Positions 1 to 10,624 of a DNA stretch of 37,783 bases are shown here, one piece after another. The DNA lies in contig JAJQCB010000005.1 of NCBI GenBank assembly GCA_021203005.1, positions 1 through 37,783 of the forward strand, written 5' to 3'. The notes under the pieces were generated by a model that was not told where the DNA came from, searched no databases, and saw only the letters and a list, made by a program, of their open reading frames with translations. Every line of letters starts with the position of its first letter. Positions within the stretch are counted from its first letter, which is position 1. The DNA comes from Clostridiales bacterium. Lineage in GTDB: Bacteria; Bacillota; Clostridia; Lachnospirales; Lachnospiraceae. A program made the position numbers and the translations under genes.

Positions 1-87
1 ATTCCGGTTTTTTCAGAATCAAATGATTTGACATCTTTATATAAATTTCTTACTTCATTTATGATATTTTTATGCTTAATTTACAAA

Positions 88-153
88 GAAAGGCGGCAGA
101 ACCTTGTCGCATTGACCGAAAATCTGCCCCGCCCCAAAATACTGCCGTCTTTC
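88..153. terminator. Inverted repeat downstream of the alcohol dehydrogenase, possible terminator
   Basis: Arms GAAAGGCGGCAG (88-99) and CTGCCGTCTTTC (142-153), 11/12 complementary, about 42-nt loop, just past the stop at 186 on the minus strand. Confidence 0.35.
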
Positions 154-185
154 ATTCTGTAAAATACACAAAATACTGTTTAAGA

Positions 186-1229
186 TTACATCTTACCGAC
201 GCTCTTTACCACATTTGCCTTATCCTTCACACTGGTATCCATGGCATTCTGAATATCGTCAAAGTCAAAAATGTTTGTCACAATACCCTTGACATTTACC
301 CGTCCGGAGGCAACCGCCTCGATCGCCAGCGGATAAATATGGCGGTAGCGGAAAATCGTCTTGAAAGTGAGCTCCTTATCCAGCGCCGCACCCATGGGCA
401 TGTTGACATCACCGGACGGTGAATAGCCGACAAACACCACAGTCGCCCCTTTCTTGCAGGCAAAGACACTCTGCCTGGACGTGATCTCGGTTCCCGCCGT
501 CTCAATGATCAGATCGGCGCCGCGTCCCTCTGTCAGCCGCATGATTTCCGCCACGGTATCGCACTCTCCGCCGTTGATCACCTCCGTGGCTCCCAGCTCC
601 TTTGCCTTGTCCAGACGCTTCTGTATCACATCAACCACATAGACCGTGGAGACGCCCATTGCTTTGAGCGCCAGCAGGCTCACCAGCCCGATACAGCCCG
701 CTCCCATGACGACCGCCGTCTGCCCCGCCTGGGCATTTCCCTGTCTGGCGGCGTGGAATCCGACCGCCAGCGGCGCGATCAGAGCAGCTTCCATCGTGTC
801 CATATTGTCCGGAATCTTAAAACAGAGACCCGCCTCGTGGGCTACATACTCCTGGAACACACCATTTACCGGTGGTGTGGCAAAGAACTGCACATCCGGA
901 CAGAGGTTGTAGCGTCCGGTCTTACAGAACTCACACTTTCCGCAGGTTTTCCCCGGCTCCAGGGCGACTCTGTCCCCCACTTTCAGATGCGTCACGCCCG
1001 TCCCAACTTCCACAACGGTGCCGCCCGCCTCATGGCCCAGCACGAAAGGCGGTTCCACGATAAAATCCCCGATTCTGCCGTGTTCATAATAATGAAGATC
1101 CGAGCCGCAGACACCAACGTACTCTATCTTGGCGAGAACCTCGTCCTCCCTCGGCTGCGGAATCGGCTTCTGTACGAAATCCATCTTGTTTAAGTCCGTC
1201 ATCACGGCAACTTTCATAGTTCCCTGCAT
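186..1229 (-). CDS. Zinc-dependent medium-chain alcohol dehydrogenase, sorbitol/xylitol dehydrogenase-like
   Basis: 347 aa; [12 protein letters not shown] motif, structural-zinc cysteines ([15 protein letters not shown]), Rossmann region [24 protein letters not shown] upstream of the start. Confidence 0.88.
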   Translation of the reverse strand: MQGTMKVAVMTDLNKMDFVQKPIPQPREDEVLAKIEYVGVCGSDLHYYEHGRIGDFIVEPPFVLGHEAGGTVVEVGTGVTHLKVGDRVALEPGKTCGKCEFCKTGRYNLCPDVQFFATPPVNGVFQEYVAHEAGLCFKIPDNMDTMEAALIAPLAVGFHAARQGNAQAGQTAVVMGAGCIGLVSLLALKAMGVSTVYVVDVIQKRLDKAKELGATEVINGGECDTVAEIMRLTEGRGADLIIETAGTEITSRQSVFACKKGATVVFVGYSPSGDVNMPMGAALDKELTFKTIFRYRHIYPLAIEAVASGRVNVKGIVTNIFDFDDIQNAMDTSVKDKANVVKSVGKM

Positions 1230-1269
1230 ATGATACGATCCTCCTGTTCAACTTCTATCATACTTACCC

Positions 1270-1307
1270 GAATACCAGGCACAATTCTACATTGATGCCT
1301 GGTATTC
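1270..1307. repeat. Perfect 12-bp inverted repeat between the dehydrogenase and xylulokinase genes
   Basis: GAATACCAGGCA (1270-1281) and TGCCTGGTATTC (1296-1307), 14-nt loop. Confidence 0.8.
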
Positions 1308-1334
1308 TCAAAGAAATATACTTACAAAATTCCA

Positions 1335-2804
1335 CTAGATAATCTCAGAGAACAGATTTTTCACGGTCGGATATATCTTCGCAAATTTCTGATATTTTTC
1401 TTCATACTTTGCCGCAATCTCCGGATCCGGGTTTACGGTATCGACTACCTTCACAATCTTCTCCGCCGCATCCTCCACGGAGTCATACGCGCCGCAGGCC
1501 ACCGCCGCCAGCATCGCGCCGCCCATGCCCGGGCCTTCCTCCGCCGCGATGATATCTACTTTGATGTTCAGCACGTTGGCGATAATCTTGCGCCAGAGCG
1601 GGCTCTTCGCGCCCCCGCCGCAGATTTTCGTGCGCTCGATCTGCACGCCGAGGGACTTTGCCACCTCAAAGGAATCGCGGATAGCAAACGCCACGCCCTC
1701 CAGCACCGCCTGGGTCATATCCGCACGGGTCGTATCCATCGTCATGCCGATAAATGTTCCCCGCGCATCCGGATTGTTGTGAGGGGAACGCTCTCCCATC
1801 AGATAAGGGAGAAAGAACACATGGTTTTCACCGAGATTTGTGATCATCTCCTGTTCCTTCGCATAATCTTTCGTACCGATAATCTCGTCCATCCACCACT
1901 TATTGCAGGATGCTGCACTCAGCATACATCCCATCAGGTGATAGTGGCCGTCCGCATGGGCAAACGCATGGAGTGCATTATACTTATCTACGCCGAATTC
2001 CCTGCTGGATACGAAAATCGTCCCGCTGGTTCCGAGGGAGATATTGCATCTGCCGTCGCCGACTGTGCCGGTTCCGACCGCAGCGGCAGCGTTGTCGCCG
2101 GCTCCCGCCGCAATTTTGCATGTCTCCGGAATCCCAAACATCTGCGCTACCTCCGGTTTTAACGTGCCGGTGACTTCATAGCTTTCAAAAAGCTGCGGCA
2201 GCATCTCCTCCCGGATACCGCAGATCTCAATCATCTCCTGAGACCAGCGTTTATTTTTCACATCCAGAAGAAGCATACCGGACGCATCGGAATAATCGCA
2301 GCTGTGCACACCGCAGAGCTTGTAGGCGATGTAATCCTTCGGCAGCATAATTTTCGCAATACGGGCAAAATTCTCCGGTTCGTTCTCCTTCACCCAGAGA
2401 ATCTTCGGAGCGGTAAATCCTGCAAAAGCGATATTTGCCGTATACGAAGAAAGTTTTTCCTTTCCGATCACATTGTTTAGGTAATCGGTCTGCTTCCCGG
2501 TGCGGCCGTCATTCCAGAGGATAGCCGGGCGGATCACCTCATCATTCTCATCAAGGATCACCAGACCGTGCATCTGCCCGCCGAAACTAATGCCTTCCAC
2601 CTGGGATTTGTCAAAACCATCCACCAGCTCTGTGATTCCCTCACAGACCGCCGTCCACCAGTCCTCCGGCTTCTGCTCCGACCAGCCGGGGTGTGGGAAG
2701 TAAAGAGGGTATTCTTTGGATACCACGTTCTCGATGCCGCCGTCCCGGTTCATCAGCAGAAGCTTAACGGCAGAGGTACCCAGATCTACGCCTATATATA
2801 ACAT
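1335..2804 (-). CDS. xylB: Xylulokinase (FGGY carbohydrate kinase)
   Basis: 489 aa; MLYIGVDLGTSAVKLLLMN, GGQMHGLVILDE, ICGGGAKSPLWRKIIANVL, typical of xylulokinases. Confidence 0.9.
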   Translation of the reverse strand: MLYIGVDLGTSAVKLLLMNRDGGIENVVSKEYPLYFPHPGWSEQKPEDWWTAVCEGITELVDGFDKSQVEGISFGGQMHGLVILDENDEVIRPAILWNDGRTGKQTDYLNNVIGKEKLSSYTANIAFAGFTAPKILWVKENEPENFARIAKIMLPKDYIAYKLCGVHSCDYSDASGMLLLDVKNKRWSQEMIEICGIREEMLPQLFESYEVTGTLKPEVAQMFGIPETCKIAAGAGDNAAAAVGTGTVGDGRCNISLGTSGTIFVSSREFGVDKYNALHAFAHADGHYHLMGCMLSAASCNKWWMDEIIGTKDYAKEQEMITNLGENHVFFLPYLMGERSPHNNPDARGTFIGMTMDTTRADMTQAVLEGVAFAIRDSFEVAKSLGVQIERTKICGGGAKSPLWRKIIANVLNIKVDIIAAEEGPGMGGAMLAAVACGAYDSVEDAAEKIVKVVDTVNPDPEIAAKYEEKYQKFAKIYPTVKNLFSEII

Positions 2805-2826
2805 AATTTTTCTCCTGTTTCTAATT

Positions 2827-4305
2827 TTATGCGAATGGATTCTCTGTCGGATAGCGCATCCCTGCCGGCTGGTTGTACCCGATCTCTGCGGGTTCCACCC
2901 CGATCAGCTTGAACACTTCGAACAGCGCTTTGCCGTGATGTCCGAATGCGACTGCACCGTGATGCGGATAGTTGCCCTGCACCAGCACATGACGATAGAA
3001 ACGATCCATCTCACTGATAGCAAAGATACCGACGCCGCCGAAGGAGCGCGTCGCGACCGGAAGCACTTCACCCTCAGCCACATAGGCCCGAAGCCTGTTG
3101 TCCGCAGTGCTCTGGATGCGGTAGAAAGTGATGTCTCCAGGGATGATATCTCCCTCGATTGTACCGTTTGTCACTTCTGCCGGAAGGCTTCTCGCCATAA
3201 TCTTCTGATTCCTCATCTCGTGCGTCGAAAGCTTGGATGAGCAGGTGTTGCCGCAGTGGAAGCCCATGAAAGTCTCACCCTGGCGGTAATCATACTTATC
3301 CTTAATATCCTCATTGTAAATCAGGTCTGTCACTGTGTTATTGATATCGAGCAGAGTCACCGCATCATTGCTCACACACTGACCGATATATTCACTGAGC
3401 GCACCGTAGAGATCTACCTCACAGGAAACCGGGATTCCACGGCCGGTCAGGCGGCTGTTGACATAGCAGGGCACAAATCCAAACTGGGTCTGGAAAGCCG
3501 GCCAGCATTTACCAGAGAGCGCGACATATTTGCGATAGCCCCTGTGCTCGTCAATCCAGTCCAGAAGTGTCAGCTCGTACTGCGCGAGCTTTTCTAAAAC
3601 CTCCGGCTTTTTATTGCCTGCGCCGAGCTCCGCCTCCATATCCGCAACCACCTCGGGGATACGTGCGTCTCCGGCATGCTTATTGAAAGCTTCAAAAAGG
3701 TCGAGCTCGGAGTTCTCTTCCACCTCGATGCCCAGATTATAGAACTGTTTGATCGGGGCATTGCAGGCCAGGAAATTCAGCGGACGCGGTCCAAAGCTGA
3801 TAATCTTTAAATCGGAGAGGCCGACGGCAGCGCGGGCGATTCCAACAAACTCATGCAGCATATCTGCACACTGCTGCGCGCTCCCGATCGGGTTTTCGGG
3901 AATATATGCTTTTACATTGCGCAGCGCCAGGTTGTAGCTGGCATTGAGCATACCGCAATATGCATCGCCGCGTCCGTCAATCAGATCTTCCTCTTCCGCC
4001 GCGCCAATAAACATGGCCGGGCCGTCAAAGTGCTTCGCCAGCAAAGTCTCCGAAATCTCCGGGCCAAAATTGCCAAGGTAAACACAGAGAGCGTTGCAGC
4101 CTGCTTTTTTGATATCCTCCAGCGCCTGCGTCATATGTATCTCACTCTCCACGATGCAGACCGGACATTCATAGACCGCCCCATCACCGTATTTTTCATT
4201 GTAGGCCGCCATCAGGCGCTCCCTTCTTCCCACGGAAAGACTCTCCGGGAAGCAGTCGCGGCTCACCGCCACAAGTCCGATTTTGATCTCAGGCATGTTT
4301 AACAT
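2827..4305 (-). CDS. L-fucose/L-arabinose isomerase-family protein
   Basis: 492 aa; resembles fucose isomerase-like proteins (KIGLVAVSRDCFPESLSVGRRE, GNYPHHGAVAFGHHGKALFEVFKLIG); encoded beside xylB. Confidence 0.75.
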   Translation of the reverse strand: MLNMPEIKIGLVAVSRDCFPESLSVGRRERLMAAYNEKYGDGAVYECPVCIVESEIHMTQALEDIKKAGCNALCVYLGNFGPEISETLLAKHFDGPAMFIGAAEEEDLIDGRGDAYCGMLNASYNLALRNVKAYIPENPIGSAQQCADMLHEFVGIARAAVGLSDLKIISFGPRPLNFLACNAPIKQFYNLGIEVEENSELDLFEAFNKHAGDARIPEVVADMEAELGAGNKKPEVLEKLAQYELTLLDWIDEHRGYRKYVALSGKCWPAFQTQFGFVPCYVNSRLTGRGIPVSCEVDLYGALSEYIGQCVSNDAVTLLDINNTVTDLIYNEDIKDKYDYRQGETFMGFHCGNTCSSKLSTHEMRNQKIMARSLPAEVTNGTIEGDIIPGDITFYRIQSTADNRLRAYVAEGEVLPVATRSFGGVGIFAISEMDRFYRHVLVQGNYPHHGAVAFGHHGKALFEVFKLIGVEPAEIGYNQPAGMRYPTENPFA

Positions 4306-4434
4306 TGTTTTTCCTCCTTCATGATACAGTATCCTGTTTTTATAATTATTATTTTTGCTTTTTCTTTAAAAAACGGTCACACTATCCGTTCGCTCAGCCC
4401 GTTGCCGGATACTAAATTCTGCAGAAAATTAATC

Positions 4435-5049
4435 TCACTTTACAGAGATGTTATCTCCCACAAGCCCGTTATGCGCCCCCTCAATTCCGGCCTCCGGATG
4501 TGCGATCAGCCACTTATTCCGCGCAAACAACAGCTTATCCTCAGACGTCAGCGGCTCGGATTTTTCGATCTCTGTATTCGTCCCTTTCGGGAGAACCACC
4601 ACAAACTTAAATCCATCCTCCGACACATTGCACGGCGCATAGTGCAGCGTAGTCGCATAGACTTCTATCGCCGTTCCCTTCGGCACCAGAAATGCCTCAA
4701 TCTTCGCGGTGTCATATGTCCCGTCACAGATATCCTGCTCACAGCCAAGAAGCAGAATGCCATCGGTCGCCGCGATGTTGACCTCTGAATCCCTATGATA
4801 CTCGACAGCATTCAGCAGGTAATTGTTGCCATTACAATAACCGACCTGAACCGGCATCCCGCCGTAAACACTGTCCGACAGAAGCTTCGCGCCCGGGCAA
4901 CGCTCCAGCGCATCAAGTCCCGGCACATACTCCACATCCTCAGGCAGCGGAGTATCCTCCATCGCAGTCAGAATATCAGAGAAATCAATTCCGGTAATAA
5001 TCTTACCGTACCTGCGAAAAGCCGGATCTGTCACTTTCAATATTTCCAT
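4435..5049 (-). CDS. DUF4867-like protein
   Basis: 204 aa, first gene of the sugar cluster; resembles the DUF4867 family from memory. Confidence 0.6.
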   Translation of the reverse strand: MEILKVTDPAFRRYGKIITGIDFSDILTAMEDTPLPEDVEYVPGLDALERCPGAKLLSDSVYGGMPVQVGYCNGNNYLLNAVEYHRDSEVNIAATDGILLLGCEQDICDGTYDTAKIEAFLVPKGTAIEVYATTLHYAPCNVSEDGFKFVVVLPKGTNTEIEKSEPLTSEDKLLFARNKWLIAHPEAGIEGAHNGLVGDNISVK

Positions 5050-5336
5050 TGCTGCACCCTCTTTCTCCTAGTATATTTCATCAGTTACTCCTGGATGTAT
5101 GGTAACCTAACCGCCCTTTTTTTTCAATATAATATCGTGATTATTTTTATGAAATTTTTAACTGTGCCGTTACTGTACAAAATTATGTTCTCAAGTACAG
5201 ATTGTCTTTTTTCCCCTGTAATGATAAAATGGCGATACGAAAAATGTTGAATCAGGGTATAGTTTCAGCAATATCTGCTTATGAATAGGAAAATGCAAAA
5301 ATTATTTTGTAATATTACAGCAAGGGGGCATTTTAC

Positions 5337-7568
5337 ATGAATATACAGAAAAATAAGGATGGCATCTGCCGCCTGAACCAACCGGGCGGAAAAACGCTGG
5401 CGTGGCATGAGGGTTCCGGGGTCATGCTGCTTGAGGATGACGGATTATATTTTAAAGACCTGGAGCGGAGCGGCCGCCTGCTGCCCTATGAAGACTGGCG
5501 CCTGTCGGACTGGGAGAGAGCACAGGATCTTGCGCAGCGTCTGAGTCCGGAGGAGATGGCCGGGCTGATGATTTATTCTGTCCACCAGGTGGTTCCGCCG
5601 ATGTCCGGAGGTCCGTTTCCGGGAACTTTTGACGGAAAATCATTTGAGGAATCCGGCTGCGAGGCCTGGGAAATGTCTGATGAACAAAAAGAATTTATGG
5701 AGAGTGAGCACATCCGACATGTACTGCTTTCTTCCGTGAAAGATGCTGCTACCGCGGCCAGATGGAGCAATGAACTGCAGAAGAAAGCGGAGAGTATGCC
5801 GCATGGCATACCGGTAAATATTTCCTCAGATCCGCGCAACGGCGCCAGCGATTCAGTGGCGGAGTTTAAAGGCGGCGGGTCTGATGTCAGCAAATGGCCG
5901 GAAGGGCTTGGATTTGCGGCATGTTTTGACCCTGAGGTTGTAAGGCAGTTTGCAAAGGATGCTTCCCGGGAATACCGTGCCATGGGCATCAGTACGGCAT
6001 TGGGACCTCAGATTGACCTGTGCACAGAGCCGCGGTGGATGCGCATGGCAGACACTCTCGGCATGGATACCGAAGCGGTAAAGCAGATGGTAAAAGCATA
6101 CTGTGACGGCATGCAGACAACGGAAGATGCCGAAGGTTCCGGTTGGGGCAGGGAAAGCGTAAATGTCATGGTCAAGCACTGGCCCGGCGGCGGCACGGGA
6201 GAAAGCGGTCGTGACGCACATTATCCGTTCGGGCAGTTTGCTGTCTATCCGGGTGCAAACGCCGGGGAACATTTAAAACCGTTTACAGAGGCGGCGTTCC
6301 GATTGGATGGACCGACCGGCTGTGCGGCGGCGGTCATGCCTTACTATACCGTGTCCTGGGGGATGGATTGTAAGAACGGAAAAAATGTAGGAAACTCCTA
6401 CAGTGAATATATCATCAAAGATCTGCTGCGGGAAAAATACAGTTTTCAGGGAGTAGTCTGCACTGACTGGGGAATTACGCAGGATCCGGAGCCATGTATT
6501 GACAGCTTCGGCAGCCGCTGTTACGGCATGAACCGGATGACAGAAGCGCAGAGATGTCTGACCATTCTTATGAACGGCGTGGACCAGTTCGGCGGAAACA
6601 GTGAAATCGCGCCGATTCTGGAAGCATATGAGATCGGCTGCAGAGAATATGGTGAGTCTGTAATGCGCAGAAGAATGGAGACTTCCGCGGCAAGACTTTT
6701 AAAGAATATATTCCAATGCGGCTTATTTGAGGATCCCTATCTGGATCCGGAACATTCCAAAGAGCTCGTGGGCTGTGAGGAATTTTGCAGACACGGCTAT
6801 GAAGCGCAGCAGAAATCGGTGGTTCTCCTGAAAAACAGGATTCTTCCGCTGACGGAGAGACCATGCCTTCCGCTGAAAAAGGGAGTCCGGGTCTATATCC
6901 CTGACCGGAAAATACGGGAATCAAAAAACTTTTTCAGGAAGTCCGTGCCGGCCCATACGGAAAATCCGATTCCGGATTCAGTGCTTGCGCCTTACGCAGT
7001 GCGCGTGGGCACACCCGAAGAGGCTGATGTCGCCCTTGTTTTTGTGGATAGTCCGGCCTGCGACCCTTATTCGCCGGAAGATGCTGAGCACGGCGGAAAT
7101 GGATATCTGCCGATCACACTGCAATACCGTCCCTATACGGCAATGAAAGCCCGGGAGCACAGCATCGCCGGGGGAGATTTCAGGGAAGATTTTGTCGACC
7201 GCTCCTACCGTGGAAAGACAAATACCGCTTACAATGAAGCGGATCTGGACAATATTCTGGCCTGCCGCGAGGCGATGGGGGATGCACCGGTGATCGTCTG
7301 CGCACGTCTGAATAACCCAATGGTAATGAGTGAATTTGAACCGTCTGCGGATGCAATCGTTGCAGAGTTTGGCATCTCAAAGTCCGCGGTGCTTGACATT
7401 CTGTTTGGTGAGTGTGATCCGACAGGACGGCTGCCTGTACAGATGCCGCTGGATATGGATACAGTTGAAAAACATTCGGAGGATGTTGCATTTGACCTGG
7501 TTCCTTATACAGACAGCCAGGGGAATGTTTATGATTACGGATTCGGGCTCCGGTATGGGGAGAAATAA
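5337..7568 (+). CDS. Glycoside hydrolase family 3 protein (beta-glucosidase/xylosidase type)
   Basis: 743 aa; VMVKHWPGGG, GVVCTDWG (nucleophile region), KSVVLLKN, DPTGRLPVQMP; AGGGGGC ribosome-binding site. Confidence 0.88.
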   Translation: MNIQKNKDGICRLNQPGGKTLAWHEGSGVMLLEDDGLYFKDLERSGRLLPYEDWRLSDWERAQDLAQRLSPEEMAGLMIYSVHQVVPPMSGGPFPGTFDGKSFEESGCEAWEMSDEQKEFMESEHIRHVLLSSVKDAATAARWSNELQKKAESMPHGIPVNISSDPRNGASDSVAEFKGGGSDVSKWPEGLGFAACFDPEVVRQFAKDASREYRAMGISTALGPQIDLCTEPRWMRMADTLGMDTEAVKQMVKAYCDGMQTTEDAEGSGWGRESVNVMVKHWPGGGTGESGRDAHYPFGQFAVYPGANAGEHLKPFTEAAFRLDGPTGCAAAVMPYYTVSWGMDCKNGKNVGNSYSEYIIKDLLREKYSFQGVVCTDWGITQDPEPCIDSFGSRCYGMNRMTEAQRCLTILMNGVDQFGGNSEIAPILEAYEIGCREYGESVMRRRMETSAARLLKNIFQCGLFEDPYLDPEHSKELVGCEEFCRHGYEAQQKSVVLLKNRILPLTERPCLPLKKGVRVYIPDRKIRESKNFFRKSVPAHTENPIPDSVLAPYAVRVGTPEEADVALVFVDSPACDPYSPEDAEHGGNGYLPITLQYRPYTAMKAREHSIAGGDFREDFVDRSYRGKTNTAYNEADLDNILACREAMGDAPVIVCARLNNPMVMSEFEPSADAIVAEFGISKSAVLDILFGECDPTGRLPVQMPLDMDTVEKHSEDVAFDLVPYTDSQGNVYDYGFGLRYGEK

Positions 7569-7731
7569 AATTCGATTACTCTGTCAGAAAATTCTATTGT
7601 CAGTCGAACATTGTTTTGTTAAGTTAAATTTAAAGAGCGTAAGCAATGAACCGTAAAGTCAGGCGCAGCCGGGCAGACACGTCATGCCGACAGGATTGGC
7701 GAACAGTGAAATGCAATGAGGAAAGAAACAT

Positions 7732-8406
7732 ATGAGCATGAATGAAGATTCCACATTCCGAAAAGCAAAAGAAGAACTAAAAAGGGAACGGGATATGATG
7801 CAGGGAAAATCATTCCGCCAGAAAGCAGGGTATTTTTTTACGTACTATAAAATCCCCGTAATCATCATTGCTGTCGTCATCGCCATCCTGATCTCCATAC
7901 TTTACAGCAGAGCCCAGCACAGAGATTATGCTTTCCATGCACTGTTCGTCAACGCAGACAACTCGGCCCATGATGAGCAGATGGAGGCGGAATTCGGTGC
8001 ATGGATTGACTTTGACAGCGACAAATATCAGGTTGTCATTGATTCTTCCATGTATATCGACGGCAATTCCCAGGGTTCCATCGCCAGCACGGAAAAGCTG
8101 GCCGCTGAAGTCTCATCGGAGATTCTGGATGTCTGCATCATGCCCGAAGATCTCTTCTCAACCTACACTGACGAAGGATGCTTTGGCGACCTCTCGAATT
8201 ACCTCACAGAGGAACAATTGGACTACTATGCCGATCTTCTCGTCTATGACGGGGACACCCCGGTGGGCATCCGTGCAGACGATTTTGCAATCATAAAGGA
8301 CGCCTCTCTGTACACATCAGAGGACGCCCCTGTCTTCGGTATTGTTTATAACGCTCCTCACAGCGCGGATTGCAGCCTGTTTCTGGATTACCTGACCGGC
8401 AGATAA
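7732..8406 (+). CDS. Hypothetical single-pass membrane protein
   Basis: 224 aa; charged N-terminus, one hydrophobic helix (IPVIIIAVVIAILISILY), then an acidic extracytoplasmic-looking domain. Confidence 0.7.
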   Translation: MSMNEDSTFRKAKEELKRERDMMQGKSFRQKAGYFFTYYKIPVIIIAVVIAILISILYSRAQHRDYAFHALFVNADNSAHDEQMEAEFGAWIDFDSDKYQVVIDSSMYIDGNSQGSIASTEKLAAEVSSEILDVCIMPEDLFSTYTDEGCFGDLSNYLTEEQLDYYADLLVYDGDTPVGIRADDFAIIKDASLYTSEDAPVFGIVYNAPHSADCSLFLDYLTGR

Positions 8407-8424
8407 ACAACGATTACGGATATC

Positions 8425-8874
8425 TTATTTTTCTGCTATCTCCTCCTCGTCTGCATGCTCCGACGGCTCCTTTTTTCTGCAAAAAAATTCCGGCCACTTT
8501 TCATCCAGAACATATTTTTTTACAATAATGATAACCGCCACGCCGAGCACTGTCAGGAAGTTTTCCCACGCCGTCGTTTCGTTCACAATCATATGGCGCA
8601 CGATTACAAACATCATCACCTCCAGCACAGTGTCCGCCCCAGGGCTGCAGAGCATTTTAAAGAGTTCAACAGCGATAACAATATTGATCACATAGGTAAT
8701 AAAAACCAGAAGAGCATTGCTGTCCGCTGCATTCGCGATATACTCCAGAATCGGAGTCTTTAAAAAAATAAGCGCCAGAATAATGATTAATATAAGAATT
8801 GCTGACAGAACCAATTCCAGTATAACACTTACCCGCTCCATCCACTTTCTGATGAGTTTGGATTTCTTAGACAT
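8425..8874 (-). CDS. Multi-pass membrane protein, PsiE-like
   Basis: Start set at MSKKSKLIRKW behind GGAGG; several TM segments and pattern VELFKMLCSPGADTVLEVMMFVIVRHMIV. Confidence 0.55.
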   Translation of the reverse strand: MSKKSKLIRKWMERVSVILELVLSAILILIIILALIFLKTPILEYIANAADSNALLVFITYVINIVIAVELFKMLCSPGADTVLEVMMFVIVRHMIVNETTAWENFLTVLGVAVIIIVKKYVLDEKWPEFFCRKKEPSEHADEEEIAEK

Positions 8875-8995
8875 CTCTATCCTCCCTGCCTGATTGCCGT
8901 TCACTATGAAATACAACGAAACCAAAACACTGCCGAAATTCTTTTATACAAGGCGGAATTCTACTTGCTATTTCATAAAAAAACTCATAGATTCT

Positions 8996-10624
8996 CTATT
9001 GGAATTCCTCCAGCAGGCCTGAAATGCCGCCCTCCGCGTAAATCTGCTTGTAATAAGTCACCTCATCCGCGATCAGATCATCAATCACGCGCATTCCCAG
9101 CAGTTCAACCGGCGCCTTATCATCGGTCATACAGTAGTCTCCGGCCTCATACACAGCCAGATTTTCCGAGATGTTTTCCATCATTGCCGTCAGATCCGCA
9201 TCGTCCTCCAGCAAAACATTATCCGCAAACACATCCAGCACTGCCTCATTGTCCGTGGCGAAAAGCTCCCGGTTGGTATTCCCCGTGCAATCCACAGTAT
9301 ACACTTCCGAAAACACCGCTGATACGGTATCGGCGATATACTGGTTAATACTGCCCTCTTCTTCGCCGCGCATATTCATATTGATCACCATCACGCCGCC
9401 TTCATTCAGATGCTCCTTTACCAGCGTAAAAAATTCTATCGTCGACATCTGAAACGGAATCGTGATATCCTGATACGCGTCCACCATAATCACATCGTAG
9501 GTTTTGTCTACTGCATTCAGATAAGCTCTCCCATCATACGTATAAACCGGAATATCCTCTGAGAGATGAAAATATTCCACAGCCAGGTCCGTGATATCCT
9601 CATCAATCTCAACGCCCTCCATGGTGAGATTGTCAAAATAAATGTCGCACTGGGTCGCGAAAGTCCCGGTTCCCATACCGAGGATCAGCACATCCAACCC
9701 GTCCGCTTCATTCACCCCGGCCATCAGCGGTGCTGCCATGGCGTAATCATAATACATTCCGGTCAGACTCCCGTCCTTGACATAGACGGATTGAACACCG
9801 AAAAGGACATTGGTAGAGAGATACACTGCTGAGTCATCTTCCTTCACCTGAAGATAATTGTAAATCGACTCTCCCTCATAGACCAGATCATCCTCCCAGA
9901 AAACAAAGCTGTCCGTACTGCTTGTCAGACATGCGGCAATCAGTATCACCACGCCCACCGCTGCGCGAATGGAGCGCTCCCGCTTGCTGCAAAAGTAGAT
10001 GATCGCGATCAAAAGTAAAATCCCGGCAAAAATATAAAAGGTGATGGACACTCCCACCGATGGAATCGTCACAAAAGTCGGGACAAAAGTGCCGATGATG
10101 CTGCCAATCGTGTTGGACGCATTTAAAAATCCAACCGTCTTTCCATTGTCATCCAGGTCACTCACCGCATACTTCACCAGCGACGGCGTCACCGTCCCCA
10201 ACAGGAAAAGCGGAAAAACAAAAATGATCATGCAGGCCGCAAATGCCGCCCAGATCAGAAAATTGCTGTTCACGGAAAAAATCATCACCGCTGAAATACC
10301 AAGAATAATGTATTTCCCCAGAACCGGAATCAGCGCAATCCAGATTGCCGCCAGGATAATACGCCGATAAAGACGGTCCGGATCGGGATTCTTGTCCGCA
10401 GAACGGCCGCCGTAGATATTTCCCAGAGCCATTGCTATCATAATTGTGCCGATGATGATCGTCCACACAATCTGCGAAGAACTGAAATACGGCGCCAGCA
10501 GACGGCTCGCGCCGAGCTCCACAGCCATCACAGACATACCGGAAAAGAACTCTGTCAGGTAAAGATAGAATTTATTATTTAAAATTTTCCTGGTACCAAT
10601 CGTTTTATGTTCTTCCTGTTTCAT
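8996..10624 (-). CDS. Membrane-anchored spermidine synthase-like protein (fused MFS-like/spermidine synthase)
   Basis: N-terminal multi-TM region; C-terminal SAM-binding-like domain (DVLILGMGTGTFATQ, VEIDEDITDLAVEYF, YDVIMVDAYQD). Confidence 0.75.
   Translation of the reverse strand: MKQEEHKTIGTRKILNNKFYLYLTEFFSGMSVMAVELGASRLLAPYFSSSQIVWTIIIGTIMIAMALGNIYGGRSADKNPDPDRLYRRIILAAIWIALIPVLGKYIILGISAVMIFSVNSNFLIWAAFAACMIIFVFPLFLLGTVTPSLVKYAVSDLDDNGKTVGFLNASNTIGSIIGTFVPTFVTIPSVGVSITFYIFAGILLLIAIIYFCSKRERSIRAAVGVVILIAACLTSSTDSFVFWEDDLVYEGESIYNYLQVKEDDSAVYLSTNVLFGVQSVYVKDGSLTGMYYDYAMAAPLMAGVNEADGLDVLILGMGTGTFATQCDIYFDNLTMEGVEIDEDITDLAVEYFHLSEDIPVYTYDGRAYLNAVDKTYDVIMVDAYQDITIPFQMSTIEFFTLVKEHLNEGGVMVINMNMRGEEEGSINQYIADTVSAVFSEVYTVDCTGNTNRELFATDNEAVLDVFADNVLLEDDADLTAMMENISENLAVYEAGDYCMTDDKAPVELLGMRVIDDLIADEVTYYKQIYAEGGISGLLEEFQ

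Noticed and set aside
5173-5200. CTGTAC-N16-GTACAG inverted repeat in the divergent region upstream of the GH3 gene
   Set aside because: Arms of only 6 bp with a long spacer in AT-rich sequence; could occur by chance.
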